DNA from: Rhodovibrionaceae bacterium
Lineage (GTDB): Bacteria; Pseudomonadota; Alphaproteobacteria; Kiloniellales; DSM-21159
NCBI GenBank assembly: GCA_028279885.1
Contig: JANQMX010000058.1
Coordinates: 248,001-312,000 of the forward strand
Direction: 5' to 3'
Length of the DNA: 64,000 nucleotides
The position numbers and the translations under genes were made by a program. This document shows, in pieces, positions 51,678-62,440 of the stretch. The number at the start of each line of letters is the position of its first letter. The stretch's first letter is position 1. The notes beneath the pieces are model-generated. The model was not told where the DNA came from, did not search any database, and saw only the letters and a list, made by a program, of their open reading frames with translations.

Positions 51678-53048
51678 TTGACGAGCATTCACGACGATAG
51701 GGCCAGCCCCTCAGACCGGCTTCCGCCTTCGCAGCTGAACGGAAAGGGTGTAGAGGGCACGCGCGCTCTCGTGGTCTGTCCTGTCGCAGCACAGTGGCAG
51801 TCGGGCGAGGGACGGGACGATGCCGCTCGCCTGAGCGAGATCTGCAGCTTAGCCGAGGCCATTGGCCTTGAGCTGCGCGCCGCCGAAGTGGTGACCTACC
51901 GCAAGATGCTGCCCGGCACCTTTCTCGGTTCCGGCGCGCTGGAGCGCTTTCGCGTCCTGATCGAAGACGAGGGAATCGAGGTCGCGGTGGTCGATCACGC
52001 GCTGACGCCGGTGCAGCAGCGCAACCTGGAGCGCGCTTGGAACTGCAAGGTGATCGATCGCACCGGGCTCATTCTCGAGATCTTCGGCGCGCGCGCCAAG
52101 ACGCGGGAAGGCCAGTTGCAGGTCGAGCTGGCGGCGCTTAGCTATCAGCGCTCGCGTCTCGTGCGGTCCTGGACTCACTTGGAGCGGCAGCGCGGCGGCG
52201 CCGGCTTCATGGGCGGCCCCGGCGAGCGGCAGATCGAGCTCGACCGCCGGCTGATCGACCAGCGCATCGTCAAGATCAAGCGCCAGCTCAAGGACGTGCA
52301 GCGGACGCGCGGTTTGCACCGGGCGGCGCGGCAGAAGGTGCCTTATGCCACCGTGGCGCTGGTCGGCTACACCAACGCCGGCAAGTCCACCTTGTTCAAC
52401 CGGCTGACTCAGGCCGAGGTGATTGCCCGGGACCAGCTCTTCGCGACCTTGGACCCGACCATGCGCCGACTGGCCCTGCCATCCGGTCGGCAGATCATCC
52501 TCTCCGACACCGTCGGTTTCATCTCGGAGATTCCCACCGATCTCATTGCCGCCTTCCGCGCGACCCTGGAGGAGGTGGTGTCGGCGGATCTGATCGTTCA
52601 TGTCCGCGACATCGCATCTCCGGACACGGAAGCTCAGGCAAGCGACGTGCTGGCCACCATCAAGCACCTCAAGGGCGAGTTCCAGGATGAGGAGGAGATC
52701 CTCGAAGTCTGGAACAAGGTCGATCTGCTCACCGCCGAGCAACGCCGCGACCTCCGTAACCTGGAGGAGCGGCAGGGTGCGGTGGCGATCTCGGCGGTCG
52801 AAGGGGAGGGCATCGAGGCTCTCCTGGCGGCGATCGACCGGCATCTTGGGCGGGAGCGGCGGATTCTCGAGCTGACGGTCGATGCCAGCGACGGCCATCT
52901 GTTGGCTTGGCTTTACCGTCATGGCGAAGTCCTCGAACGCAGCGATGAAGACACGGTCTGCCGCCTGACCGTATCGCTCGATGCGCTGGAACGCGGGCGT
53001 CTGGACCGCCTGCTCGACGAGCGGCCGGGCAGCAGTCTCTCCCATTAG
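51678..53048 (+). CDS. hflX: Ribosome-rescue GTPase HflX
   Basis: GTPase that splits stalled or heat-damaged ribosomes. The N-terminal HflX domain ([47 protein letters not shown]) is followed by the G domain with [14 protein letters not shown] (Walker A), [10 protein letters not shown] and NKVD. Length from TTG 51678 is 456 residues. No ATG lies between hfq and the homologous part; TTG 51678, 9 bp after the hfq stop, fits, but a GTG about 32 codons later (before CPVAAQW) is an alternative. Confidence 0.92.
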   Translation: MTSIHDDRASPSDRLPPSQLNGKGVEGTRALVVCPVAAQWQSGEGRDDAARLSEICSLAEAIGLELRAAEVVTYRKMLPGTFLGSGALERFRVLIEDEGIEVAVVDHALTPVQQRNLERAWNCKVIDRTGLILEIFGARAKTREGQLQVELAALSYQRSRLVRSWTHLERQRGGAGFMGGPGERQIELDRRLIDQRIVKIKRQLKDVQRTRGLHRAARQKVPYATVALVGYTNAGKSTLFNRLTQAEVIARDQLFATLDPTMRRLALPSGRQIILSDTVGFISEIPTDLIAAFRATLEEVVSADLIVHVRDIASPDTEAQASDVLATIKHLKGEFQDEEEILEVWNKVDLLTAEQRRDLRNLEERQGAVAISAVEGEGIEALLAAIDRHLGRERRILELTVDASDGHLLAWLYRHGEVLERSDEDTVCRLTVSLDALERGRLDRLLDERPGSSLSH

Positions 53049-53093
53049 AGCCGCACGAGAGCCTTTTCAGACGAGGTAGCGATCCCCAAGTCA

Positions 53094-53122
53094 TTGACGC
53101 TGTGGGGCACATTCCATAGATA
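53094..53122 (+). promoter_or_regulatory. Probable groES promoter
   Basis: TTGACG (53094-53099) resembles a -35 box. TAGATA (53117-53122) after a 17-base spacer resembles a weak -10 box. Transcription would start a few bases on, just before or inside the CIRCE repeat, the arrangement expected for HrcA control. The match is reasonable but not proven. Confidence 0.5.
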
Positions 53123-53129
53123 AGGAGCG

Positions 53130-53156
53130 TTGGCACTCCTGTTCTGCGAGTGCCAA
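53130..53156 (+). promoter_or_regulatory. CIRCE element (HrcA operator)
   Basis: TTGGCACTC (53130-53138), nine bases, then GAGTGCCAA (53148-53156): a perfect 9-bp inverted repeat with N9 spacing. The standard CIRCE is TTAGCACTC-N9-GAGTGCTAA; here both arms carry the same single compensating change (A to G, T to C). It lies about 57 bp before the groES start, in the expected 5' leader. HrcA repressor should bind here and release on heat stress, coupling chaperonin level to unfolded protein load. Confidence 0.93.
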
Positions 53157-53212
53157 ATGGGATTCATCCGCTCCCGAACGCCATTCACCCCATCGATATG
53201 GAGAAGCACCTC

Positions 53213-55181
<1,969 letters not shown>

Positions 55182-55208
55182 GCCTGGCCGACAAGGTGTA
55201 AGGGGAGG

Positions 55209-55242
55209 GGCCGCGACTGTGTCGCGGCCTTTCTCTTTCTTT
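55209..55242 (+). terminator. Rho-independent terminator of groESL
   Basis: GGCCGCGAC (55209-55217) pairs perfectly with GTCGCGGCC (55221-55229) around loop TGT, followed by the pyrimidine tract TTTCTCTTTCTTT. It begins 27 bp after the groEL stop. The GC-rich 9-bp stem plus T-rich tail is a classic intrinsic terminator, so the next gene probably has its own promoter or low read-through. Confidence 0.88.
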
Positions 55243-55262
55243 CCAGATCGTGAGACCGAAGC

Positions 55263-56075
55263 ATGGTACCCAACGTCGACCGCGTGACAGCGCTTATCGC
55301 CGAAACGGCAGCCGAGGAGGTTATGCCGCGCTTTCGCATGCTGGAGGCGCACGAGGTCCAGGAAAAGTCTGCGGGCGAGCTGGTCACCGTGGTGGATGTC
55401 GCGGTCGAGAAGCGCTTGACTGCGGTCCTCTCCGAGCTGCTGCCGGGCTCCCTGGTGGTCGGCGAGGAAGCGGTGGCAGCGACACCGGAGCTGCTCGACG
55501 AGCTGGCCGCGCATGAGAGCTACGCCTGGATCATCGATCCCGTCGACGGCACCGGCAACTTTGCCAAGGGCCGCGAGCCCTTTGCCGTGATGGTCGCGCT
55601 GGTGCGGGGTGCGGAGGCGCTGGCCGGCTGGATCCACGATCCCTGCAGCGGCCGGACGGCCGCCGGCGAGCTGGGCGGCGGCACCTTTATCGATGGTGCT
55701 CGGCAATCCGTCAGCGGCGTGCGTGAGCTGGCGAAGATGCGCGGCACGCTGCACGGCAGCCAATACGGCCCGTCGGAGCTGAAACGCCGCGTCCAGGCAG
55801 CGAAAGACATTCTCAACCCCATGAAGTCATTGCACTGCGCGGGGCACGAGTATCTGCGCATGATCGCCGGGGAAAGCGACTACTCCTTCTATACCCGCAC
55901 CAAGCCCTGGGACCATATTGCCGGTGTGCTGCTGCACCAAGAGGCCGGTGGCTACGATCGGCTGCTCGACGGTGAACCCTACTTGCCGAGTGACCACGCA
56001 GCCTCGGGTTTGCTGCTGGGACCGAGCGAGGAGGGGTGGCATGCCCTTCGGGATGCGCTTCTCAGGGACGACTAG
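55263..56075 (+). CDS. Inositol-monophosphatase-family phosphatase
   Basis: A 270-residue lithium-sensitive phosphatase fold protein. Metal-binding motifs are visible: VTVVDVAVEKRL (acidic residues of motif 1), VVGEEAV, IIDPVDGTGNFAKG and KPWDHIAGVLLHQEAGG. Substrates in the family include inositol phosphates, fructose 1,6-bisphosphate, histidinol phosphate and adenosine bisphosphate, and the motifs alone do not decide. It lies after the groEL terminator and meets mazG tail to tail with 6 bp between stops. Confidence 0.85.
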   Translation: MVPNVDRVTALIAETAAEEVMPRFRMLEAHEVQEKSAGELVTVVDVAVEKRLTAVLSELLPGSLVVGEEAVAATPELLDELAAHESYAWIIDPVDGTGNFAKGREPFAVMVALVRGAEALAGWIHDPCSGRTAAGELGGGTFIDGARQSVSGVRELAKMRGTLHGSQYGPSELKRRVQAAKDILNPMKSLHCAGHEYLRMIAGESDYSFYTRTKPWDHIAGVLLHQEAGGYDRLLDGEPYLPSDHAASGLLLGPSEEGWHALRDALLRDD

Positions 56076-56081
56076 AGCGGT

Positions 56082-56963
56082 CTAGGACGCGGGCCGATCG
56101 GCCTCCTTTTCGCGCCACTTGGCCGTCTGCCAAGCCTCTTCCAGCTCCTCCAGAGAGCAATCTTGCAGCTCTCGGCCTTGCTCTCGAAAAGCCTGTTCTA
56201 TGGCTTGGAAGCGCCGGGTGAACTTGTGATTCGCCTTGCGCAGCGCTTCCTCCGGGTCGAGCTTCAGATGGCGGCCAAGGTTGACCATGGCGAACAGCAA
56301 GTCGCCGAACTCCTCCTCGATGCGCCTGTTGGCGTCGGCATCGTCGGCGTCGAGCTCGGCCGTCAGCTCGCCGACTTCTTCCGCGATCTTGTCCAAGACC
56401 TGGGTCGTCTGCGGCCAGTCGAAGCCGACGCGCGCGGCACGCTTCTGCAGCTTCTCGGCGCGCAGCAAGGCGGGTAGGGAGGTCGCCACGCCATCGAGCA
56501 CGCCGACCACCTCTCCCGCAGCCTTCTTGCGTTGCCGCTCTGCGGCCTTGCGCGTCTCCCAATCCACCTTTTGCTCGGTCTCGCTGGCGAAGCGCGCGTC
56601 GCCGAAGACGTGCGGGTGGCGCTCGACCATCTTGTCTGAAATGGCCCGCGCGACATCGGCAAAGGCAAAGTGTCCGGCCTCCTCGGCCATGCGGCTGTGG
56701 AAGACGACCTGCAGCAAGAGATCGCCGAGCTCCTCGCGCAGCTCCGGCATATCGTCGCGCGCGATGGCGTCGGCCACCTCATAGGCTTCCTCGATGGTGT
56801 AGGGGGCAATGGTGGCGAAGCTCTGCTTCACGTCCCAGGGGCAGCCGTCGATCGGGTCGCGCAGGCGGGCCATGATGTCGATCAGCCGCTGCATTTCAGC
56901 GCGCGCATCCTCAGATGCCGCATCGCTCGAAGCAGAGGTCTCGCTCTCGTTCACCATCGTCAT
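56082..56963 (-). CDS. mazG: Nucleoside triphosphate pyrophosphohydrolase MazG
   Basis: House-cleaning hydrolase of (d)NTPs to monophosphates and pyrophosphate. Two MazG folds are visible: one around EEAYEVADAIARDDMPELREELGD, the second around EEVGELTAELDADDADANRRIEEEFGD, each with the EExxE...ExxD metal motif. The conserved DPIDGCPWDVKQSF precedes the first. ATG 56963 gives 293 residues with a low-complexity acidic N-terminus; the frame runs upstream to 57056 and ATG 56957 is also possible. In relatives mazG often follows hflX; here groESL and the phosphatase lie between them and its strand is reversed. Confidence 0.93.
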   Translation of the reverse strand: MTMVNESETSASSDAASEDARAEMQRLIDIMARLRDPIDGCPWDVKQSFATIAPYTIEEAYEVADAIARDDMPELREELGDLLLQVVFHSRMAEEAGHFAFADVARAISDKMVERHPHVFGDARFASETEQKVDWETRKAAERQRKKAAGEVVGVLDGVATSLPALLRAEKLQKRAARVGFDWPQTTQVLDKIAEEVGELTAELDADDADANRRIEEEFGDLLFAMVNLGRHLKLDPEEALRKANHKFTRRFQAIEQAFREQGRELQDCSLEELEEAWQTAKWREKEADRPAS

Positions 56964-57151
56964 CGGAGAGTCCGTTTCCAGTTCCTGCCAGCAGCCTGTG
57001 GCGTCGGGCTGAGGCGCTTTGCCGTCCGTGTTCCAGGGGTTAGAACACAGGGCCACCGGGATTGCGACCAGGATTGCGACTCTGGGATCGCTGCCTCAGG
57101 AAGAGCGGGCGGTGGTCGCAGGAGGGGCGTTGGTCATCATGGAAAAAGACG

Positions 57152-57167
57152 CATAATATATATTATG
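57152..57167. promoter_or_regulatory. 16-bp perfect AT-rich palindrome overlapping a start codon
   Basis: CATAATATATATTATG is a perfect palindrome whose last three bases are the ATG of the methyltransferase-like gene. It sits in an AT-rich patch (57140-57190) unlike the surrounding GC-rich DNA. A repressor or nucleoid protein could bind it, and by symmetry it offers a matching ATG on the minus strand. No clear Shine-Dalgarno site lies at normal distance. The palindrome is directly seen; a regulatory role is inference. Confidence 0.5.
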
Positions 57168-58043
57168 GAAAATAATCAAGATACAAAGAAAGCAAAGCCT
57201 TACGTGGACGCCAATGGCGTCATCGTGGAGCGAATGCGTCCTCCCGCTCCTGAACCGGCCCCGCGCATGAACCTGTCTGACGCACTGCTCGCACGGCAGC
57301 AGCATGAGATCGTGGCGCGCCTGGAGTCTGCCGTCGTGTCCATCGTTGGTGCCGAGTCGACGCAGGCTCTGCCGGATGCGGTCACAGCCTACTTCCGCAG
57401 CTACCGTGCCAGTCCTCTGACCGACAACACAGGCGGCAGCCAGTTCAACGACGGGCTCTTGCTGTTCGTACTGGCGCGGCTTTTGGCGCCCCGGCGCATC
57501 ATCGAGAGCGGCACGCACCGCGGATTCTCATCCTGGCTGCTGCGCCATGCTTGCCCGGATGCAGAGCTGCTCAGCTTCGACATCGACCATTCGCAGCTGG
57601 CGCTCAGAGCCGAGGGCGCCAGCTACCATCTCTGCGACTGGACGGAGCACGACCTGACATCAAGCGCGGATGATAACACGCTGATTTTCTTCGATGATCA
57701 CATCTCCCATGCGCGACGGATCATGGAAGCCTCCGCGCGCGGTTTCCGTCATCTGCTGTTCGACGACAATTTCCCGGTGACGACGCTCTACGCCACAGGC
57801 GGCGTGCCGGTGCCGACAGTGGCTATGCTGATGGACAGCTCCTTGCAGGGTGGCGAAGAGCTGAGCTGGACCCGCAACAACAAGCGCTATCGCTACCGGG
57901 TGGATGCCGATCGTCTGATAGGCGCGCGGCGCTTGATCTCCCGGGCTGTCGGTTTGCCCGATGTGACCGACCTGACGGAGTATAGATCGCCGTCGCGCAT
58001 GACCTATGTCGAGCTGTTAGAAGACAGAGGTAATGCGCTCTAA
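57165..58043 (+). CDS. Methyltransferase-like protein of unknown function
   Basis: A 292-residue protein. The N-terminus is polar (MENNQDTKKAKPYVDANGVI), with a helical stretch to residue 60. Residues from about 110 resemble the SAM-binding start of class I methyltransferases or CmcI-like enzymes: RRIIESGTHRGFSSWLLRHA followed by the acidic turn LLSFDID. TLIFFDDHISHARR and HLLFDDNFPVTTLYA add further acidic motifs. I cannot assign a family with certainty. The start lies in an AT-rich palindrome without a clear ribosome site. It stands alone, on plus between minus-strand mazG and the MBL gene, which suggests later insertion. Confidence 0.7.
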   Translation: MENNQDTKKAKPYVDANGVIVERMRPPAPEPAPRMNLSDALLARQQHEIVARLESAVVSIVGAESTQALPDAVTAYFRSYRASPLTDNTGGSQFNDGLLLFVLARLLAPRRIIESGTHRGFSSWLLRHACPDAELLSFDIDHSQLALRAEGASYHLCDWTEHDLTSSADDNTLIFFDDHISHARRIMEASARGFRHLLFDDNFPVTTLYATGGVPVPTVAMLMDSSLQGGEELSWTRNNKRYRYRVDADRLIGARRLISRAVGLPDVTDLTEYRSPSRMTYVELLEDRGNAL

Positions 58044-58061
58044 AGATTCGTTTTCTGTTGT

Positions 58062-58907
58062 CTAGCTTGCCGAGTACAACACCGCGCCTTCGTCATCGGC
58101 GAGGCCGACCCCCTGCCCCGCAGCCGCCTCGGGCACCTGCATGACCAAGCCGTCGTAGCCGGGCTCGACTCCTGGCGGGCAACGTTCCTTGATCACGTGA
58201 TAGTCGACGGAGTGGTTGAGGTGCGTCAGCACGGCGCGCTTGGGCCGAACGGCTTCGATCCATTCCATGGTGCGGTCGAAGTGCGAATGGGTCGGATGCG
58301 GCTCGAAGCGCAGGCAATCGACAATCCAGAGATCGATGCCCTGCAAAGTCTCGATCGCTTCGTCGCTGAGCTGCACCACATCCGTCGAATAAGCGAAGTC
58401 ACCGATGCGGAAGCCCATAGAGTGGACGTTGCCGTGGTCCTGCACAAAGGGCGTGACGGGAACACCGACCGCCTCGAAGGGCCCGTCGAAGGCGCGGTCG
58501 TCCATGAGAGCGGGATAGAGTGCCTGCGCCTTATGGCTTGATTCGAAAACATAGTCGAAGCGCAGGGTCAGCTCTTGATGGGTCTTGCGGTCCATATAGG
58601 CTGGGATGCTCGCCTGCTGCGCATAGCGCATCACGCGCAGCTCATCGATGCCGTGGCAATGGTCGGCGTGCGAGTGGGTAAAGAGCACGGCATCGATGCC
58701 CTGGATGCCGAAGCGCAGGATCTGCTCGCGCAGGTCCGGCGAGGTGTCGATCAGCAGCCGCTTGCCCCGGGTCTCGACGAAGACCGAGGCCCGCATGCGG
58801 CGGTTCTTGGGCTCCTGCGGGTCGCAGTTGCCCCAGTGTCCGCCGGGCGTGCCGTTGGCCAGCGGCACGCCGGACGAGCCGCCGCAGCCGAGCAGCGTCA
58901 CCTTCAT
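58062..58907 (-). CDS. PhnP-like MBL-fold metallohydrolase
   Basis: A 281-residue metallo-beta-lactamase-fold hydrolase. MKVTLLGCGGSSGVPLANGTPGGHWGNCD opens the fold, and the metal motif is FTHSHADHCHGIDELR (HxHxDH); further ligands are VQDHGN and LTHLNHSVDYH. The opening resembles PhnP, a phosphodiesterase acting on cyclic ribosyl phosphates, but an orphan gene next to tatD is the general alphaproteobacterial pattern and its substrate is not established. It overlaps tatD by 4 bases. Confidence 0.87.
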   Translation of the reverse strand: MKVTLLGCGGSSGVPLANGTPGGHWGNCDPQEPKNRRMRASVFVETRGKRLLIDTSPDLREQILRFGIQGIDAVLFTHSHADHCHGIDELRVMRYAQQASIPAYMDRKTHQELTLRFDYVFESSHKAQALYPALMDDRAFDGPFEAVGVPVTPFVQDHGNVHSMGFRIGDFAYSTDVVQLSDEAIETLQGIDLWIVDCLRFEPHPTHSHFDRTMEWIEAVRPKRAVLTHLNHSVDYHVIKERCPPGVEPGYDGLVMQVPEAAAGQGVGLADDEGAVLYSAS

Positions 58908-59704
58908 GTGCTCTTCCTGGCGTCGGCCGCCTTGCTGAACAGGCGATAGAAATTCGCCGTGGTCGCCTCGGAGAGTTCCTCTTCGGAGATGCCTTTAATC
59001 TCGGCCAGCTTGCGGGCGGTGTGGACCACGTGGGCCGGCTCGTTGCGCTTGCCGCGGTACGGCACCGGCGCCAGGTAGGGCGAGTCGGTCTCCACCAGCA
59101 GGCGGTCGAGCGGAACCTCGGCCGCCGTGGCGCGCAGCTCTTCGGCCTTCTTGAAGGTGATGATGCCGGCAAGCGAGATGGACAGGCCCATCTCCAACGC
59201 CGCCTTGGCCAGGGCCGGTCCCGCGGTGAAGCAATGAATGACGCCGGGATAGGGCCCCTTCTCGTACTCGTCCCGCAGGATGGCGACGGTGTCGTCGTCG
59301 GCATCGCGGGCATGGACGATCAGAGGCAGGCCGGTGTCCCGCGCCGCCGCGATGTGGGAGCGGAAGGAGATCTGCTGCCGTTCCCGCGGGCTGTGCTCAT
59401 AGTAGTAGTCGAGGCCGGTCTCGCCGATGCCGACGACCTTCTCGTGCTCAGCCAGCTCAAGCAGACGCGCAGGGGTGTCCTGCCCTTCCGGGCCGGCTTC
59501 GTGCGGATGGACGCCGACCGAGCAAACCACGTCAGGCTCCGCCTCGGCGATGGCCAGCACCTCGGGGAAGCTGCTGAGCTTGGTCGAGATCGTCAGCATG
59601 GTCTCGACCCCGGCCATGCGGGCGCGCCTCAGCGCGTCCGGCAGGTCACCGTCGCCGGCCAGGTAGTCGAGATGGCAGTGGGAATCGACGACTCTCATAG
59701 GCAT
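58904..59704 (-). CDS. tatD: TatD-family metal-dependent deoxyribonuclease
   Basis: TIM-barrel hydrolase of the TatD family, linked to DNA repair, 3' exonuclease and D-aminoacyl-tRNA activities. Metal ligands are seen in DSHCHLD near the N-terminus, then GETGLDYYY, VHARDAD, VIHCFT and VETDSPYL. Length is 266 residues from ATG 59704, one base after the metG stop; ATG 59698 (starting at RVVDSHCHLD) is nearly as good. It is coupled to metG before it and to the MBL gene after it. Confidence 0.93.
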   Translation of the reverse strand: MPMRVVDSHCHLDYLAGDGDLPDALRRARMAGVETMLTISTKLSSFPEVLAIAEAEPDVVCSVGVHPHEAGPEGQDTPARLLELAEHEKVVGIGETGLDYYYEHSPRERQQISFRSHIAAARDTGLPLIVHARDADDDTVAILRDEYEKGPYPGVIHCFTAGPALAKAALEMGLSISLAGIITFKKAEELRATAAEVPLDRLLVETDSPYLAPVPYRGKRNEPAHVVHTARKLAEIKGISEEELSEATTANFYRLFSKAADARKST

Positions 59705-59705
59705 C

Positions 59706-61259
59706 TCACGCTGCGTCGCCCTCGACCTCGGCAAAGCGCGGAAAGACGCCTTCCGGCTTCGGCAGCGCCGTGCCCGGCACCAGCGGGGTCTCCAGGGCAG
59801 AGAATTGCCGCGCCTCTTCCGAAACGGCTAGGAGATCGAGCATGCGTCCGATGGAGTCCGGCATGACCGGCTGGGTCAGGATGGCGAGACGCCGGATGAC
59901 CTCGGCCAGTACATAGAGCACGGTCTGCATGCGCTCAGGATCGCTCTTGCGCAGCACCCAGGGCGCCTGCTCATCGACATAGCGGTTGGCGTCGCCAACC
60001 ACGGTCCAGATCGCCTCCAGCCCGCGGTTGAAGGCCTGCTTGCCGAATTCCTCGCGCAGGCTGCCGTGCAGGGCGCGGGCTTTGGACAGCAGCGCTTCGT
60101 CGGCGGCTGTAAGCGCGCCTGGCTGCGGCACCTGGGCGGCACAGTTCTTGTGAATCATCGACAGAACACGCTGCGCCAAGTTGCCGAAATCGTTGGCCAA
60201 ATCGCTGTTGATGCGGGTCACCATCGTCTCATGGCTGATGTAGCCGTCGGCCCCGAATGGGATCTCGCGTAGAAGGTAGTAGCGCACTTGGTCCAGTCCA
60301 TAGCGCTCCACAAGATCGTCGGGCCGGACGACGTTGCCCAGGGACTTCGACATCTTCTCGCCCTTGTTGAGCAACCAGCCGTGGGCGAAGACCCGCTGCG
60401 GCGGTTCCAGACCGGCCGCCATCAGAAAGGCCGGCCAGTAGACCGCGTGAAAGCGCAGGATGTCCTTGCCGACCACGTGCACGTTGGCCGGCCAGAAGGT
60501 CCGGTAGTCGGGGCAGTCTTCGTCGGGGAAGCCGACCGCGGTGATGTAGTTGGTCAGCGCGTCGAGCCAGACGTACATGATGTGGTCCGGGTCGCCCGGC
60601 ACGGGAATGCCCCACTTGAAGGTGGTGCGGCTGACCGAAAGGTCCTTGAGGCCGCCCTTGACGAAGGAGACCACCTCGTTCTTCCGCGTCTCCGGCAGGA
60701 TGAAGTCCGGGTTGGCCTCGTAGAAGGCCAGCAGGCGGTCCTGCCATTCGGAGAGCTTGAAGAAGTAGGAGGGCTCCTCGACCCACTCCACCTCCTTGCC
60801 GGAGGGTGCGTAACGCTTGCCGTCGCGCAGGGTGAGCTCGCTTTCGGTATGGAAGGCCTCGTCGCCCACCGAGTACCAGCCGGCATAGCTGCCGAGATAG
60901 ATCTCCCCGGCGTCGACCAGCCGCTGCCAAAGCGCCTGCACGGATTTGTAATGCCGCGGCTCCGTGGTGCGGATGAAATCGTCGTTGGAGAAGTTCATGA
61001 CGCCGGCCATCTGGCGGAAGTTCTGGCTTACCTTGTCGGTGAAGGCCTGCGGCGTCTCGCCGGCCGCCAGGGCCGCCTTCTCCACCTTCTGCCCGTGCTC
61101 GTCGGTGCCGGTGAGAAAGCGTACCTCGCGGCCGTCCAGGCGCATGAACCGCGCCAGCACATCGCAGGCCAGGGTGCAGTAGGCATGGCCGATGTGCGGC
61201 ACGTCGTTCACGTAGTAGATCGGCGTGGTGACGTAATAGCGGGCCTGGTCGCTCGGCAT
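59706..61259 (-). CDS. metG: Methionyl-tRNA synthetase
   Basis: Class I synthetase charging tRNA-Met. The HIGH motif is VPHIGHAYCTL, KMSKS is GEKMSKSLGNVV, and the anticodon-binding helical domain holds NRYVDEQAPW. The four-cysteine zinc knuckle of the large type is absent and no C-terminal tRNA-binding domain is present, giving the 517-residue compact type common in alphaproteobacteria. holB lies 63 bp upstream on the same strand, so the dacA-holB-metG-tatD-MBL run may share a transcript. Confidence 0.96.
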   Translation of the reverse strand: MPSDQARYYVTTPIYYVNDVPHIGHAYCTLACDVLARFMRLDGREVRFLTGTDEHGQKVEKAALAAGETPQAFTDKVSQNFRQMAGVMNFSNDDFIRTTEPRHYKSVQALWQRLVDAGEIYLGSYAGWYSVGDEAFHTESELTLRDGKRYAPSGKEVEWVEEPSYFFKLSEWQDRLLAFYEANPDFILPETRKNEVVSFVKGGLKDLSVSRTTFKWGIPVPGDPDHIMYVWLDALTNYITAVGFPDEDCPDYRTFWPANVHVVGKDILRFHAVYWPAFLMAAGLEPPQRVFAHGWLLNKGEKMSKSLGNVVRPDDLVERYGLDQVRYYLLREIPFGADGYISHETMVTRINSDLANDFGNLAQRVLSMIHKNCAAQVPQPGALTAADEALLSKARALHGSLREEFGKQAFNRGLEAIWTVVGDANRYVDEQAPWVLRKSDPERMQTVLYVLAEVIRRLAILTQPVMPDSIGRMLDLLAVSEEARQFSALETPLVPGTALPKPEGVFPRFAEVEGDAA

Positions 61260-61322
61260 ACTCTCAGGATGTCCTCTGTCTTGCGCTCTTCGGGCTATAG
61301 CCCATCCGGCGACGCGAACCGG

Positions 61323-62438
61323 TTATTTGGGCTTGAAGGCCGCCAGCTCCAAGAAAACCGTCAAAACCGTCTGCTTGCGGTCCAGGTTGACGGCGTTCGC
61401 GGCGGAGAAGCGACCGCGCATTTTCTCCCACAGGGCCATCAGCTCCGCAATAGAGGCCTGCGGCCAGCCAGCCTCCCGCTCGCTCTCTGATAGGGCCCGG
61501 GCGCGAATGGCCGCCGTCATGCGGGTGAAGAGCGCCTCGCCGACGAAGCTGAAGAGGCTGCCGCTTTGGTCGGCCGCGGCCTTCTCCGCCAGGCGGGTGA
61601 GCAGCCGCTGGTCGAGATTCGGCAAGGCGGACCAAAGCTGGTCGACCTGGGCATCCAGCGCCAGGGCGTCTGAACCCAGCAGTTGGACCGCACGTCCGGC
61701 GCTGCCCTCGCAGAGTTGGGAGAGACGACTGCGCTGCGCGTCTGGCACCGACAGCTCGAGGCTTTGCAGAACGGCCGCGAAGTCCGGTTCGCTCAGCGGC
61801 CGAAGCTGACGGCTGCGCACTCGGGAGCGGATGGTCGGCAGCAGGCGCCCGGGGCTATGGCTGACCAAGAGGACGATGGCTTGCCCAGGCGGCTCCTCAA
61901 GAACCTTCAGTAAAGCATTGGCCGCATTGACGTTCAGGTCGTCGGCGCTGTCGACCAGCAGCACCTTCCAGCGGGAGTCGCTGCTGGTCCGCCGCAGAAA
62001 TTGGGTCGCCGCACGCACCTGGCCGATGACGATGGCGGTGCGCAGCCGCTTATCCTTGGCGTTGGGGTCAGCGCTGCGTTCCAGCAGCATGAAATCCGGA
62101 TGAGCGCCGGAAGCGACCTGGCGGAACAGCGGCGCGTCCGGCCGGTGCGGGTTGTGAGGCGCGGCGGCAGGCTCGGGTGCGCCGAACAGTGCCGGTTCGC
62201 CCCCTCCCCCTGGCTCGTCCTCGGCCGGAATGGCCAGCGCCTCCCGGGCGCAGTGATAGGCCAGGGTGGCCTTGCCGATGCCCTTTGGGCCGGCGAAGAG
62301 CCAGGCGTGCGGCATGCGGCCGCCGGCGAGCGCCTGGCGGAAGTCTTCCAGAGTTTGCCCGTGACCGAAGAGCTGCTCAGCGAAAGCCGGCGAAGGGGGC
62401 TCTTCGGCTACTACCTCCGCTTTAGCGCTGCGGGCCAC
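61323..62438 (-). CDS. holB: DNA polymerase III delta-prime subunit
   Basis: Clamp-loader subunit. AAA+ features are visible: the Walker A-like FAGPKGIGKATLAYH at residues 49-63, VLLVDSADDLNVNAANALLKVLEEPP (Walker B and sensor region) and LVSHSPGRLLPTIRSRV (SRC-like). I chose GTG 62438, 2 bp after the dacA stop, giving 371 residues; the frame is open further up inside dacA but that part is not homologous. In relatives tmk lies between dacA and holB and is missing here. Confidence 0.9.
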   Translation of the reverse strand: MARSAKAEVVAEEPPSPAFAEQLFGHGQTLEDFRQALAGGRMPHAWLFAGPKGIGKATLAYHCAREALAIPAEDEPGGGGEPALFGAPEPAAAPHNPHRPDAPLFRQVASGAHPDFMLLERSADPNAKDKRLRTAIVIGQVRAATQFLRRTSSDSRWKVLLVDSADDLNVNAANALLKVLEEPPGQAIVLLVSHSPGRLLPTIRSRVRSRQLRPLSEPDFAAVLQSLELSVPDAQRSRLSQLCEGSAGRAVQLLGSDALALDAQVDQLWSALPNLDQRLLTRLAEKAAADQSGSLFSFVGEALFTRMTAAIRARALSESEREAGWPQASIAELMALWEKMRGRFSAANAVNLDRKQTVLTVFLELAAFKPK

Positions 62439-62440
62439 CG

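Noticed and set aside
53131-53147. Sigma-54-like promoter TGGCAC-N5-TTCTGC before groES
   Set aside because: The match is poor in the -12 half (TTCT in place of TTGC) and the bases belong to a perfect CIRCE inverted repeat.
56670-57164. Upstream extension of the methyltransferase-like gene across mazG
   Set aside because: That part is antisense to mazG and has no protein-like pattern; the polar MENNQD start at 57165 is more natural.
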